Assembly (NCBI RefSeq): GCF_027270315.1
Contig: NZ_CP114413.1
Coordinates: 5,332,001 to 5,396,000 of the forward strand
Length of the DNA: 64,000 bases
From: Streptomyces cinnabarinus
GTDB lineage: Bacteria > Actinomycetota > Actinomycetes > Streptomycetales > Streptomycetaceae
Direction: 5' to 3'
Each line of letters starts with the position of its first letter. Position 1 is the first letter of the stretch. Positions 41,321-49,948 of this stretch are shown piece after piece. A program made the translations under genes and the position numbers. The notes beneath the pieces were generated by a model. It worked only from the letters and a program-made list of their open reading frames with translations. It did no database searches and was not told the origin of the DNA.

Positions 41321-41875
41321 CTAGCGGATCACGACCACCTTGTGGCCGATCGTCGCGAAGGCCCACATCGCGTCGCCGTCCCCTCGGGACTCGCGGATGC
41401 CGCCGGTGAGCTTCGGGGCGTCGGGGTTCGGGGGTGTGTCGTCCACGGCCGCGCTGAATCCGACGATCACGCCGCCGACGGTGGTGAAGCGGACCACGTG
41501 CTCGATCGGGACCCCGTCGGTGCCGGTGACCCGGCCCGAGCGGGAGGTGACCGTGTAGACGCCCGGCTTCGGGTCGACCGTGCCGGGGCTCACCTCGAAG
41601 GTGCGCCGCACCTTGTCGCCCCTGCCGACCAGCCACACCCGGTCGTCGTCCACCGAGTACACGACCCGTTCACCCCTGCCGGACCCGGCGGGCAGCGCGG
41701 CGGGGTTCTTCTTGTCGCGCGGCGCCTTGGACGTGGCCACCGCGGGCGCGGTGTTCTCGTCCGACTGCCGGAGTTCGGCCGGCACGTTCGCCGAGGCCTG
41801 ATAGGCGAGGAAGCCCACGGTCACCAGGGCCGCCGTGGTCAGCCCGGCCACGATCCCGGAGCTGTTGCTTGCCAC
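41321..41875 (-). CDS. Membrane-anchored, catalytically degenerate L,D-transpeptidase-like protein
   Basis: I chose the GTG at 41875 (184 residues, MASNSSGIVAGLTTAALVTV) with GAGGTGG upstream. One hydrophobic anchor (about 8-25), a linker, then a domain (about 70-184) that reads like a YkuD fold: VVYSVDDDRVWLVGRGDKVR, then PKPGVYTVTSR, then GIRESRGDGDAMWAF and GHKVVVIR at the end. In active enzymes the segment before the IR would be SHGC; here it is LTGG (156-159), so the catalytic Cys and His are missing. Enzymatic activity is unlikely; a structural or inhibitory role is possible. The family call is by motif order only. Confidence 0.55.
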   Translation of the reverse strand: MASNSSGIVAGLTTAALVTVGFLAYQASANVPAELRQSDENTAPAVATSKAPRDKKNPAALPAGSGRGERVVYSVDDDRVWLVGRGDKVRRTFEVSPGTVDPKPGVYTVTSRSGRVTGTDGVPIEHVVRFTTVGGVIVGFSAAVDDTPPNPDAPKLTGGIRESRGDGDAMWAFATIGHKVVVIR

Positions 41876-41983
41876 CGTCGCCCACCTCTTCGCCGTACGT
41901 CGTGCCTCCCGGCGACGGTAGCAGCCGGTGCCCGCTCCGCCGGTGCGGCCGTGCCCGTGCGCGGGGAGCCGTAGGCTGTTTGC

Positions 41984-42640
41984 GTGCTCTTGCTCGCTCT
42001 GGATACCGCCACCCCCGCCGTCACCGTCGCGCTGCACGACGGCACGGACGTCATCGCCTCGTCGAGCCAGGTGGACGCCCGCCGTCACGGCGAGCTGCTG
42101 CTGCCGGCCGTCGACCGTGTGCTCGCCGAGGCGGGGCTGAGGCTCGACGCCGTCACCGCCGTCGTCGTAGGGACCGGGCCCGGCCCGTACACCGGGCTGC
42201 GCGTCGGTCTGATGACCGCCGACACCTTCGGGCTCGCGCTCGGCGTCCCCGTGCACGGCGTGTGCACGCTGGACGCCCTCGCCTACGCCGCCGACATCGA
42301 CAAGGGGCCCTTCGTCGTGGCCACCGACGCCCGGCGCAAGGAGGTCTACTGGGCGACCTACGCCGACTCCCGCACCCGGCTGACCGACCCGGCCGTCGAC
42401 CGTCCCGCCGAGATCGCCGAACGGGTCGCGGGACTGCCCGCGGTCGGCGCGGGCGCGCTGCTCTACCCCGACACCTTCCCCAGCGCCCACGAGCCCGAGC
42501 ACGTGTCGGCCGCCGCCCTCGCCGCGCTGGCCGCCGAGCGGCTCGCGGCGGGCGAGGAACTGCCCGCGCCCAGACCGCTGTACCTGCGCCGCCCCGACGC
42601 CCAGGTCCCCAAGAACTACAAGGTGGTCACCCCCAAGTGA
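41984..42640 (+). CDS. tsaB: tRNA t6A biosynthesis protein TsaB
   Basis: Non-catalytic partner that forms the TsaBD heterodimer for t6A synthesis. The 218-residue product starts at GTG (MLLLALDTATPAVTVALHDG) and has the ASKHA-fold motif GTGPGPYTGLRVGL near residue 62. No ribosome-binding site is present; TAGGCT ends 6 bases before the GTG, suggesting a leaderless transcript. It overlaps rimI by four bases (GTGA). Confidence 0.95.
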   Translation: MLLLALDTATPAVTVALHDGTDVIASSSQVDARRHGELLLPAVDRVLAEAGLRLDAVTAVVVGTGPGPYTGLRVGLMTADTFGLALGVPVHGVCTLDALAYAADIDKGPFVVATDARRKEVYWATYADSRTRLTDPAVDRPAEIAERVAGLPAVGAGALLYPDTFPSAHEPEHVSAAALAALAAERLAAGEELPAPRPLYLRRPDAQVPKNYKVVTPK

Positions 42641-43131
42641 CAGCGGTGCTGCGCGAGATGCGCTGGTGGGACATCGATCCCGTGCTGGCCCTGGAGAAGG
42701 ACCTGTTCCCCGAGGACGCCTGGTCCCGGGGCATGTTCTGGTCCGAGCTGGCCCACGCGCGCGGCGCGGAGGCGACCCGGCGGTACGTCGTCGCCCTGGC
42801 CGACGAGCGGATCATCGGCTACGCGGGGCTCGCCGCCTCCGGGGACCTCGCCGACATCCAGACCATCGCCGTGGCCCGCGACCAGTGGGGCACCGGCCTC
42901 GGCGGGCAGCTGCTGACCGAGCTGCTGCGGGCGGCCACCACCTTCGAGTGCGCCGAAGTGATGCTGGAGTGCCGCGTCGACAACGTCCGCGCCCAGAAGC
43001 TCTACGAGCGCTACGGCTTCGAGGCCATCGGCTTCCGCCGCGGCTACTACCAGCCGGGCAATGTGGACGCCCTCGTGATGCGCCTGAACGACCCTTCCTC
43101 CTCCGTACAAGGAACCGAGATCCATGGCTGA
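42637..43131 (+). CDS. rimI: Ribosomal-protein-alanine N-acetyltransferase
   Basis: GNAT-family N-acetyltransferase, in E. coli acetylating the N-terminus of S18. The start is the GTG at 42637, overlapping the tsaB stop; 164 residues. The acetyl-CoA loop is RDQWGTGLGGQLL (about 83-95), and KLYERYGFEAIGFRRGYY is the usual C-terminal GNAT signature. The tsaB-rimI-tsaD order is widespread. The end overlaps tsaD by 8 bases. Confidence 0.93.
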   Translation: MTAVLREMRWWDIDPVLALEKDLFPEDAWSRGMFWSELAHARGAEATRRYVVALADERIIGYAGLAASGDLADIQTIAVARDQWGTGLGGQLLTELLRAATTFECAEVMLECRVDNVRAQKLYERYGFEAIGFRRGYYQPGNVDALVMRLNDPSSSVQGTEIHG

Positions 43132-44209
43132 CGAACCCCTCGTCCTCGGCATCGAGACGTCCTGCGACGAGACCGGCGTCGGCATCGTCCGCGGCACCAC
43201 CCTGCTCGCCGACGCGATCGCCTCCAGCGTCGACGAGCACGCCCGCTTCGGCGGCGTGGTGCCCGAGGTCGCCTCGCGCGCGCACCTGGAGGCGATGGTG
43301 CCGACCATCGACCGGGCGCTGAAGGAGGCGGGCGTCAGCGCCCGCGACCTGGACGGGATCGCGGTCACCGCCGGTCCCGGTCTGGCCGGTGCCCTGCTGG
43401 TCGGCGTCTCCGCGGCCAAGGCGTACGCCTACGCGCTCGGCAAGCCCCTCTACGGCGTGAACCACCTCGCCTCGCACATCTGCGTGGACCAGTTGGAGCA
43501 CGGCGCGCTGCCCGAGCCGACGATGGCCCTGCTGGTCAGCGGCGGGCACTCCTCCCTGCTGCTGTCCTCGGACATCACCTCCGACGTCCGCCCGATGGGC
43601 GCGACCATCGACGACGCGGCCGGCGAGGCCTTCGACAAGATCGCCCGGGTGCTGAACCTCGGCTTCCCCGGCGGGCCCGTCATCGACCGGTACGCGAAGG
43701 AGGGCGACCCGCGGGCCATCGCCTTCCCGCGCGGGCTCACCGGCCCCCGGGACCCGGCGTACGACTTCTCCTTCTCCGGTCTGAAGACGGCCGTGGCCCG
43801 CTGGATCGAGGCCAAGCGGGCGGCGGGCGAGGAGGTGCCGGTGCGGGATGTGGCGGCCTCCTTCCAGGAGGCGGTCGTGGACGTGCTGACCCGCAAGGCG
43901 GTGCGGGCCTGCAAGGACGAGGGCGTCGACCACCTGATGATCGGCGGCGGGGTCGCCGCCAACTCCCGGCTGCGGGAGCTGGCCCGGCACCGCTGCGAGG
44001 CCGCAGGTATTCAGCTGCGGGTGCCGCGGCCGAAACTGTGCACGGACAACGGCGCGATGGTTGCCGCCCTCGGCGCGGAGATGGTCGCCCGCAACCGGGC
44101 CGCCTCCAGCTGGGACCTGTCCGCCGACTCCTCGCTGCCGGTGACCGACCCGCATGTCCCCGGACATGACCATGTGCACGAGGTCAGCAAGGAGAACCTC
44201 TACTCATGA
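43124..44209 (+). CDS. tsaD: tRNA N6-adenosine threonylcarbamoyltransferase TsaD
   Basis: Catalytic subunit transferring the threonylcarbamoyl group to A37 of tRNA. The 361-residue product begins MADEPLVLGIETSCDETGVG and has the metal-binding HLASH (HxxxH, about 110-114) and VSGGHSSLLL. It overlaps rimI by 8 bases and the next small gene by 4 bases, so the four genes are one translation unit. TsaE is encoded 2 kb upstream. Confidence 0.96.
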   Translation: MADEPLVLGIETSCDETGVGIVRGTTLLADAIASSVDEHARFGGVVPEVASRAHLEAMVPTIDRALKEAGVSARDLDGIAVTAGPGLAGALLVGVSAAKAYAYALGKPLYGVNHLASHICVDQLEHGALPEPTMALLVSGGHSSLLLSSDITSDVRPMGATIDDAAGEAFDKIARVLNLGFPGGPVIDRYAKEGDPRAIAFPRGLTGPRDPAYDFSFSGLKTAVARWIEAKRAAGEEVPVRDVAASFQEAVVDVLTRKAVRACKDEGVDHLMIGGGVAANSRLRELARHRCEAAGIQLRVPRPKLCTDNGAMVAALGAEMVARNRAASSWDLSADSSLPVTDPHVPGHDHVHEVSKENLYS

Positions 44210-44463
44210 CCATCGCGTTGATGTGGGAGGCGCGGGCCGCCGAGGGCCGGGCCGAGGAGCTGCTGGCCTGGGTCTCGGGGCAGCGGCTCGCCGAGCCGCC
44301 GCTGCGCCGGGAGACCTTCCGGGCGCCGGAGGACCGGGTGCTGGTGATCACCTGGTGGGACGCCGACTACGACGCCGTACTGCCCGAACTGCCCGAGCCG
44401 GACGGTGAGCTGGTCACTCGGGCAGTGCACCGGTGGCGGTTCGAGTCAGTGGCCGGGGGCTGA
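44206..44463 (+). CDS. Small conserved-looking protein coupled to tsaD
   Basis: 85 residues (MTIALMWEARAAEGRAEELL...), starting inside the tsaD stop (ATGA). It looks like a compact alpha/beta domain similar in layout to small monooxygenase-like (ABM) or dimeric ferredoxin-like proteins: a beta strand, a helix with paired Glu, and VLVITWWDADYDA. I do not know its function. The last 50 bases overlap the 3' end of the converging membrane-protein gene. Confidence 0.7.
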   Translation: MTIALMWEARAAEGRAEELLAWVSGQRLAEPPLRRETFRAPEDRVLVITWWDADYDAVLPELPEPDGELVTRAVHRWRFESVAGG

Positions 44464-44929
44464 CCGAGAGCCGCCAGGGCTTGTCCGGGTCGTGGCCCCG
44501 CCACAGCACCTTGCCGTTGCCGCGCTCCCAGTTGACGGCCAGCCAGGCCTGGCCCAGCCAGGCCAGCGCCAGCCACAGCGGGAACAGGGCCGCCGCGGGT
44601 TCCCAGGCGAGCGCCGTGCCCAGGGTCCCGGCCGTCATCACGGCGAGCAGCCAGGGGTTGACCGGATGCCGGAGCAGGGACACCTCCGGCGGCGGCTCCT
44701 CCAAGGGGACCGCCGCCTCGAAGTCCAGCACCTCGCTCAGCCACTTGATCCGGGACGCCTGCGCGAGCGTGAACAGCACCGCGAACCCGATCAGCCCGGC
44801 CAGGAACAGCGAGAGATCACCCGAGTCGATCAGGGTGCCGTGGACGGCCGCCGTCACCGGCGCACAGACCGCGACCGCGGCCAGCACCGTGATGACGGAC
44901 CGCAGTTCATGATGCACATACCTGTCCAT
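44414..44929 (-). CDS. Small integral membrane protein
   Basis: 171 residues with GGAGGGG before the ATG. Four hydrophobic segments (about 12-32, 38-56, 92-112 and 114-132) separated by an acidic loop (LEEPPPEVS), and a basic C-terminus after RGHDPDKPWRLSVSPRPL. I do not recognise a family. Its 3' end overlaps the 85-codon gene on the other strand by 50 bases. It lies 18 bases from the GH3 gene, whose stop is upstream of this start on the same strand. Confidence 0.7.
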   Translation of the reverse strand: MDRYVHHELRSVITVLAAVAVCAPVTAAVHGTLIDSGDLSLFLAGLIGFAVLFTLAQASRIKWLSEVLDFEAAVPLEEPPPEVSLLRHPVNPWLLAVMTAGTLGTALAWEPAAALFPLWLALAWLGQAWLAVNWERGNGKVLWRGHDPDKPWRLSVSPRPLTRTATGALPE

Positions 44930-44947
44930 CGAGCCCCTCCCCAGAGC

Positions 44948-47242
44948 TCAGGACACCACCGCCTCGCACACCAGCCGTCGGTCCGGGCCGAGCACCCGTA
45001 CCGGGCCGGAGAGAGTCAGTCGTGCCGTGTGCAGCACCTCCGCGCTGGATGTTCCCAACCGTAGTTCCAGCAGCCCGGGTTCGACCACCTTCACATTTGA
45101 ACGGTCTGTGAAGGCCGAGAGGTCCGGATGGAAGCGGAAGGCCACCCGCCGGGACTCGCCGGGCGCCAGTTCCAGCCGCTGGTAACCGATCAGCCGGACA
45201 TCGGGACGGGTCACCGAGGCCACCGGATCGTGCAGGTACAGCTGCACGACCTCCGCGCCCGCCCGGTCCCCGGTGTTGCGGACGGTCACGGCCATCTCGT
45301 ACGAGCCGTCCGTGCCGATCTCCGCGTCGGCCGCCTCGGACTCCCAGGCGAAGCTCGTGTACGAACGCCCGTGCCCGAACGCGTACAGCGGGGTCGGGTC
45401 CAGATTGCTGACCTCGCCCGCCAGGCCCAACGGAGGCTGGAGATACGTCCAGGGCTGGCCGCCGGGCTCCCGCGGGACGCTCACCGGCAGGCGTCCCGAC
45501 GGGTTGACCCGGCCCGACAGCACTCCCGCGACCGCCGGTCCGCCCTCCTCGCCGGGGAAGAAGGCCTGGACGACCGAGCCGAGGCGGCCCTGCCAGCGGC
45601 CGAGCGCGTAGGGGCGGCCGGTGAGCAGCACCAGCACCACCGGGACGCCGGTCGCCACCAGCGCGTCCAGCAACTCGCCCTGTACGCCCGGCAGTCGCAG
45701 GTCGCTCACATCGCAGCCCTCGCCCGAGGTGCCGCGCCCGAACAGGCCGGCCCGGTCGCCCAGCACCGCCAGACAGACGTCCGCCTCGGCCGCCCGCGCC
45801 ACCGCCTCCTCGAACCCCGCTCCGTCGGGGTCGGACACCCCGCACCCCTCCGCGAACGTCACCTTGGCGTCCGGGAGTTCGGTACGCACCGCCTCCAGGA
45901 CGGTCGGGATGTCGATGCCCATCGGGATGCCCGGGTGGTGGGTGAGGACATGGGACGGGAAGGAGTAACAGCCCAGCATCGCCAGGGCGTCCGCGGCGCG
46001 CGGGCCGACGACCGCGATCCGGGTGTCCGGGGCCAGCGGCAGCAGTCCGTCCGGGTTGTCCAGCAGCACCACCGACTCCTCGGCCAGGCGCCGGGCCAGG
46101 GCGCGGCCCGCGGTGGAGTCGAGGTCGACGCGCTCGGCCGGTTCCGGGTCCCAGTCCTCGTCCAGCAGGCCCAGTTCGCACTTCTGGAGCAGCACGCGAC
46201 GGGCCGCCCGGTCCACCAGTTCCGCGGAGACCTCGCCCGCCCGGACCGCGTCCGCCAGGGGCTTGCCGTAGCACTTCAGGGTGGGCAGTTCCACGTCGAT
46301 GCCGGCCGCCAGCGCCGCGTGCGCCGCCTCGGCGTCGGTGCCCGCCACCCGGTGCAGCGACCGGAGGAAGCCGATGCCGAAGTAGTCCGCGACGACCGTG
46401 CCGGTGAACCCCCACTGCTCCCGCAGGAGTTCGGTCAGCAGCCGGGGATCCGCCGAGGCGGGCACGCCGTCGGTCTCGGTGTACGCGGCCATCACACTGC
46501 GCGCCCCGCCCTCGCGCAGCGCCATCTCGAACGGCGGCAGCGTGACATCGGCGAACTCGCGCACCCCGGCCCGCACGGGCGCGAGATTGCGGGCGCCCGC
46601 GGAGGAGGCGTACCCGGCGAAGTGCTTGAGCGTGGCGATCACCCCGGCGGACTCCAGGCCCCGCACATAGGCGGTGCCGATGGTGCCGGTCAGATACGGG
46701 TCCTCGCCGATGGTCTCCTCCACCCGCCCCCAGCGCGGATCGCGTACGACGTCCAGGACGGGCGCGAGCCCCTGGTGGACGCCGACCGAGCGCAGGTCCG
46801 CGCCGATCCGGTGGGCCATCTCCTCGACGAGCGGCGGGTCGAAGCTCGCTCCCCAGGCCAGCGGCACCGGATAGGCGGTGGCCCGCCAGGTGGTGAACCC
46901 GGCCAGGCACTCCTCGTGGGCGACGGCGGGGATGCCGAAGCGTCCGGCCGCCGCGATCCGGCGCTGGGCGCGGGCGAGGGCCTGCGCGCCGAGTGCGGGG
47001 TCCACGGGGGCGGTGCCGAAGGAGCGGGTGAGCTGGCCCAGGCCGTGCGTGATCAGCTCGTCCCAGTCATAGTCGGCGGTCATCTCGCGTTGCAGCGGGG
47101 CGACTCCGTCGCCGTCCGTGGCGGCGCCCACCCACACGCCGTACAGCTGGGCGGTCTTCTCCTGAAGGGTCATCCGGGAGAGCAGGTCGTCGACGCGGGC
47201 GGAGGCGGGCAGTGCGGGGTCGCGCCAGGGGGCGGTGGTCAT
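44948..47242 (-). CDS. Glycoside hydrolase family 3 beta-glycosidase (beta-xylosidase/glucosidase type)
   Basis: 764 residues, no signal peptide, so cytoplasmic. Motifs: RDPRWGRVEETIGEDPYLTG (about 168-187), KHFAGY (206-211) and nucleophile Asp286 in TGTVVADYFGIGF. The C-terminal region ends in a fibronectin-III-like domain. CAGGAG precedes the ATG. It is divergent from a LacI regulator and next to a secreted GH10 xylanase, so cleavage of imported xylo-oligosaccharides to xylose is the likely role, although GH3 members vary widely in substrate. Confidence 0.9.
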   Translation of the reverse strand: MTTAPWRDPALPASARVDDLLSRMTLQEKTAQLYGVWVGAATDGDGVAPLQREMTADYDWDELITHGLGQLTRSFGTAPVDPALGAQALARAQRRIAAAGRFGIPAVAHEECLAGFTTWRATAYPVPLAWGASFDPPLVEEMAHRIGADLRSVGVHQGLAPVLDVVRDPRWGRVEETIGEDPYLTGTIGTAYVRGLESAGVIATLKHFAGYASSAGARNLAPVRAGVREFADVTLPPFEMALREGGARSVMAAYTETDGVPASADPRLLTELLREQWGFTGTVVADYFGIGFLRSLHRVAGTDAEAAHAALAAGIDVELPTLKCYGKPLADAVRAGEVSAELVDRAARRVLLQKCELGLLDEDWDPEPAERVDLDSTAGRALARRLAEESVVLLDNPDGLLPLAPDTRIAVVGPRAADALAMLGCYSFPSHVLTHHPGIPMGIDIPTVLEAVRTELPDAKVTFAEGCGVSDPDGAGFEEAVARAAEADVCLAVLGDRAGLFGRGTSGEGCDVSDLRLPGVQGELLDALVATGVPVVLVLLTGRPYALGRWQGRLGSVVQAFFPGEEGGPAVAGVLSGRVNPSGRLPVSVPREPGGQPWTYLQPPLGLAGEVSNLDPTPLYAFGHGRSYTSFAWESEAADAEIGTDGSYEMAVTVRNTGDRAGAEVVQLYLHDPVASVTRPDVRLIGYQRLELAPGESRRVAFRFHPDLSAFTDRSNVKVVEPGLLELRLGTSSAEVLHTARLTLSGPVRVLGPDRRLVCEAVVS

Positions 47243-47272
47243 GAAACTCCTGTCGGGGCGGATGGCCTCTCG

Positions 47273-47304
47273 CGAATGTTTCGTTATTCACCTCGAATGT
47301 TCCG
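47273..47304 (-). promoter_or_regulatory. Tandem operators upstream of the GH3 gene
   Basis: Two 11-mers, CGAATGTTTCG (47273-47283) and CGAATGTTCCG (47294-47304), in direct repeat 21 bases start to start (two helical turns), 30-60 bases before the GH3 ATG. The first differs by one base from the complement of CGAAACTTTCG found at the xylanase gene. Likely binding sites of the adjacent LacI regulator. Confidence 0.6.
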
Positions 47305-47351
47305 GGAACCTAGGGGCGGTGAGAAGGGTTCGTCAAGAGGGGGCGCAGGGA

Positions 47352-47364
47352 TACGATCGCCGCC
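47352..47364 (+). promoter_or_regulatory. Leaderless promoter of the LacI gene
   Basis: TTCGTC (47329-47334), 17 bases, TACGAT (47352-47357), then 7 bases to the ATG, with no Shine-Dalgarno. Transcription probably starts at the ATG. Confidence 0.5.
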
Positions 47365-48429
47365 ATGACACCCTCCGAGCCCGCTGAAACCCGGACGACA
47401 ACCCGCGCGACAGGTCGGTCCGCGCAGACCGCGACGCTCGCCGAGATCGCCCGCGAGGCCGGCGTCTCGGCGCCGACTGTTTCGAAGGTCCTCAACGGCA
47501 GAGCCGATGTCGCCCCGGCCACCCGCAGCCGCGTCGAGGAGCTGCTGCGCGCCCACGGCTACCGGCGCCGACGCGCCGAGGCGAGCCGCTCGCCCCTGAT
47601 CGACCTGGTCTTCCACGAGCTGGAGAGCGCGTGGGCGATGGAGGTCATCCGGGGCGTGGAGAACGTCGCCCGGGACGCGGGCCTGAGCGTCGTGCTCAGC
47701 GAGAGCATGGGCCGCCTGACCCCCGGCCGGACCTGGGCCGACCAGGTCGCCGCCCGCCGCCCGCACGGCGTGATCCTGGTCCTGTCCGGCCTGGACGAGT
47801 CCCAGCGCGCGCTGCTCACCAGCCGCTCCATCCCGTTCGTGGTGATGGACCCGGCGGGCGACCCGGGCGCCGACGTGCCCTCCATCGGCGCCACCAACTG
47901 GCAGGGCGGCCTCGCCGCCACCCGGCACCTGGTCGAACTCGGCCACACCCGGATCGGCGCCATCACCGGACCCTCCCGGATGATGTGCAGCCGGGCCCGG
48001 ATCGACGGCTACCGGGCCGCCCTGGAGACGGCCGGACTGCCGGTCGACCCCGCGCTGATCCGGCCCGGCGACTTCCACCACGAGACCGGCTACCGGGAGG
48101 GCCTGAAACTGCTGCGCGGCCCCGACCGACCGACGGCCGTCTTCGCGGGCAACGACCTCCAGGCGCTCGGCCTGTACGAGGCCGCGCGCGAACTGGGCCT
48201 GCGCATCCCGGAGGACCTCAGCGTCGTCGGCTTCGACGATCTGCCGGTCGCGCGCTGGGTCGGCCCGCCGCTGACGACCGTACGGCAGCCGCTGACCGAG
48301 ATGGCCGAGGCCGCGGCCAAGCTGGTGCTGGACCTGGCCAAGGAGGACGGGGATCGGGCGGCGACCCGGGTGGAGCTGGCCACGAGCCTGGTGGTGCGCA
48401 GCAGTACCTCGGTGCCGCCCGCGATGTGA
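47365..48429 (+). CDS. LacI-family transcriptional regulator of the xylan genes
   Basis: 354 residues: an N-terminal helix-turn-helix (TLAEIAREAGVSAPTVSKVL, about 23-42, and hinge helix), then a periplasmic-binding-protein-like sugar domain (about 75-345; SVVGFDDLPVARWVGPPLTT is typical). It lies between a GH3 glycosidase and a GH10 xylanase, and both have CGAA...TTCG operators, so it is probably the local repressor relieved by xylo-oligosaccharide or xylose. It resembles BxlR/XlnR-type regulators by context; the ligand is inferred. Confidence 0.9.
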   Translation: MTPSEPAETRTTTRATGRSAQTATLAEIAREAGVSAPTVSKVLNGRADVAPATRSRVEELLRAHGYRRRRAEASRSPLIDLVFHELESAWAMEVIRGVENVARDAGLSVVLSESMGRLTPGRTWADQVAARRPHGVILVLSGLDESQRALLTSRSIPFVVMDPAGDPGADVPSIGATNWQGGLAATRHLVELGHTRIGAITGPSRMMCSRARIDGYRAALETAGLPVDPALIRPGDFHHETGYREGLKLLRGPDRPTAVFAGNDLQALGLYEAARELGLRIPEDLSVVGFDDLPVARWVGPPLTTVRQPLTEMAEAAAKLVLDLAKEDGDRAATRVELATSLVVRSSTSVPPAM

Positions 48430-48496
48430 GGGGCCCGTGTATTGACGGGTGTTCCGCGCCGCCACCACACTGCCCGAAGCCAGTCGGTTGAACGAC

Positions 48497-48507
48497 CGAA
48501 ACTTTCG
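48497..48507 (+). promoter_or_regulatory. Operator CGAAACTTTCG at the xylanase gene
   Basis: Near-palindromic 11-mer overlapping the CGGAGG ribosome-binding site. From memory this sequence is the one reported upstream of Streptomyces xylanase genes. Position suggests repression by road-block or by hiding the start region. Confidence 0.65.
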
Positions 48508-48519
48508 GAGGCACCCGCA

Positions 48520-49875
48520 ATGAGATCTCTGAGAACGGGCTCCACCCTGGCTTCACTCCTCGCCGGCGTCGCGCTGCTCGCGGGCACCCTGCTCGCGGCG
48601 CCCGCAGCGCACGCGGCCGACGAACCGCTGCGCGACCTGGCCGACGCCAAGGGCAAGGTGATCGGCACGGCGGTCACCGGCTCCAAACTCACCGGCACCT
48701 ACGGCCAGATCGCCGCCGGTGAGTTCAACGCGTTGACCCCCGGCAACGCCATGAAATGGGGCTCGGTCGAACCCACCCGGGGCAGCTTCAACTGGGCCGA
48801 GGCCGACCAGATCGTGAACTTCGCCGAGGCCAACGGCCAGCAGGTGCGCGGCCACACCCTGGTCTGGCACAGCCAGAACCCGAGCTGGCTGACCAACGGC
48901 ACCTGGACCACCGCCCAGTTGCGGCAGCTCATGACCGACCACATCGCCACCGAGGTCGGCCGCTACCAGGGGCGCCTGGCCACCTGGGACGTGGTGAACG
49001 AGCCGTTCAACGAGGACGGCACCTACCGGCAGACGCTCTGGTACAACGGCCTCGGCGCCGACTACATCGCCGAGGCGCTCACCGCGGCCCGCGCCGCCGA
49101 CCCGAGCGCCAAGCTGTACATCAACGACTACAACGTCGAGGGCGTCAACGCGAAGTCCACCGCCCTGTACAACCTGGTCCGGGACCTCAAGGCGCGCGGT
49201 GTGCCGATCGACGGCGTCGGCCTCCAGGCCCATCTGATCCTCGGCCAGGTGCCGTCCACGCTCCAGCAGAACATCCAGCGCTTCGCCGACCTCGGCGTGG
49301 ACGTGGCCATCACCGAGCTGGACATCCGGATGAACCTGCCCTCGGACAGCGCCAAGCTCGCCCAGCAGGCCACCGAGTACAAGCAGGTCGTCAACGCCTG
49401 CGTGGCCGTGACCCGGTGCGTCGGCGTCACCGTCTGGGGCTTCACCGACTCCGACTCCTGGATCCCGTCCACCTTCCCGGGCCAGGGCGCGGCGACCCCG
49501 TACGACGAGAACTTCGCGCCGAAACCGGCGTACCACGCCATCGCGGAGGCCCTCGGCGGCACCACCACACCGCCGCCGACGGACGCCTGCACGGCGACCT
49601 ACAGCGTCGTCAACCAGTGGAACACCGGGTTCACCGGCCAGGTCCGGATCGCTTGCGACGGGGCCTCGCTGTCGTCCTGGAAGGCGACCTGGACCTACGG
49701 CGCCGGCCAGCAGCTCACCCAGTCCTGGAACGCGACCTGCACCCAGTCCGGATCCGCGGTCAGTTGCTCCAACGCCTCCTACAACGGCACGGTCCCGGAC
49801 GGCGGTTCGGTGACCTTCGGGTTCAACGGGTCGTGGAGCGGGAGCAATCCGGTGCCGGTGGTGACGCTGGGCTGA
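48520..49875 (+). CDS. Secreted endo-1,4-beta-xylanase, GH10 with CBM2
   Basis: Cleaves xylan outside the cell. The ATG at 48520 has CGGAGG upstream; 451 residues. Signal peptide about 1-33 (cleavage after AHA). The GH10 domain (about 34-346) has acid/base Glu161 in WDVVNEP and nucleophile Glu266 in VAITELDIR. A short TTTPPPT linker leads to a family 2 carbohydrate-binding module (357-451) with its two terminal cysteines and surface tryptophans. It is next to a LacI regulator and GH3 enzyme: a small xylan-utilisation locus. Confidence 0.96.
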   Translation: MRSLRTGSTLASLLAGVALLAGTLLAAPAAHAADEPLRDLADAKGKVIGTAVTGSKLTGTYGQIAAGEFNALTPGNAMKWGSVEPTRGSFNWAEADQIVNFAEANGQQVRGHTLVWHSQNPSWLTNGTWTTAQLRQLMTDHIATEVGRYQGRLATWDVVNEPFNEDGTYRQTLWYNGLGADYIAEALTAARAADPSAKLYINDYNVEGVNAKSTALYNLVRDLKARGVPIDGVGLQAHLILGQVPSTLQQNIQRFADLGVDVAITELDIRMNLPSDSAKLAQQATEYKQVVNACVAVTRCVGVTVWGFTDSDSWIPSTFPGQGAATPYDENFAPKPAYHAIAEALGGTTTPPPTDACTATYSVVNQWNTGFTGQVRIACDGASLSSWKATWTYGAGQQLTQSWNATCTQSGSAVSCSNASYNGTVPDGGSVTFGFNGSWSGSNPVPVVTLG

Positions 49876-49948
49876 GAAGTCTGAGAATTTCCCAAGAAAC
49901 CGGTCCCGGACGCGCTCGCCGTAATAATTCGGACTTACGTTCCTGTCT

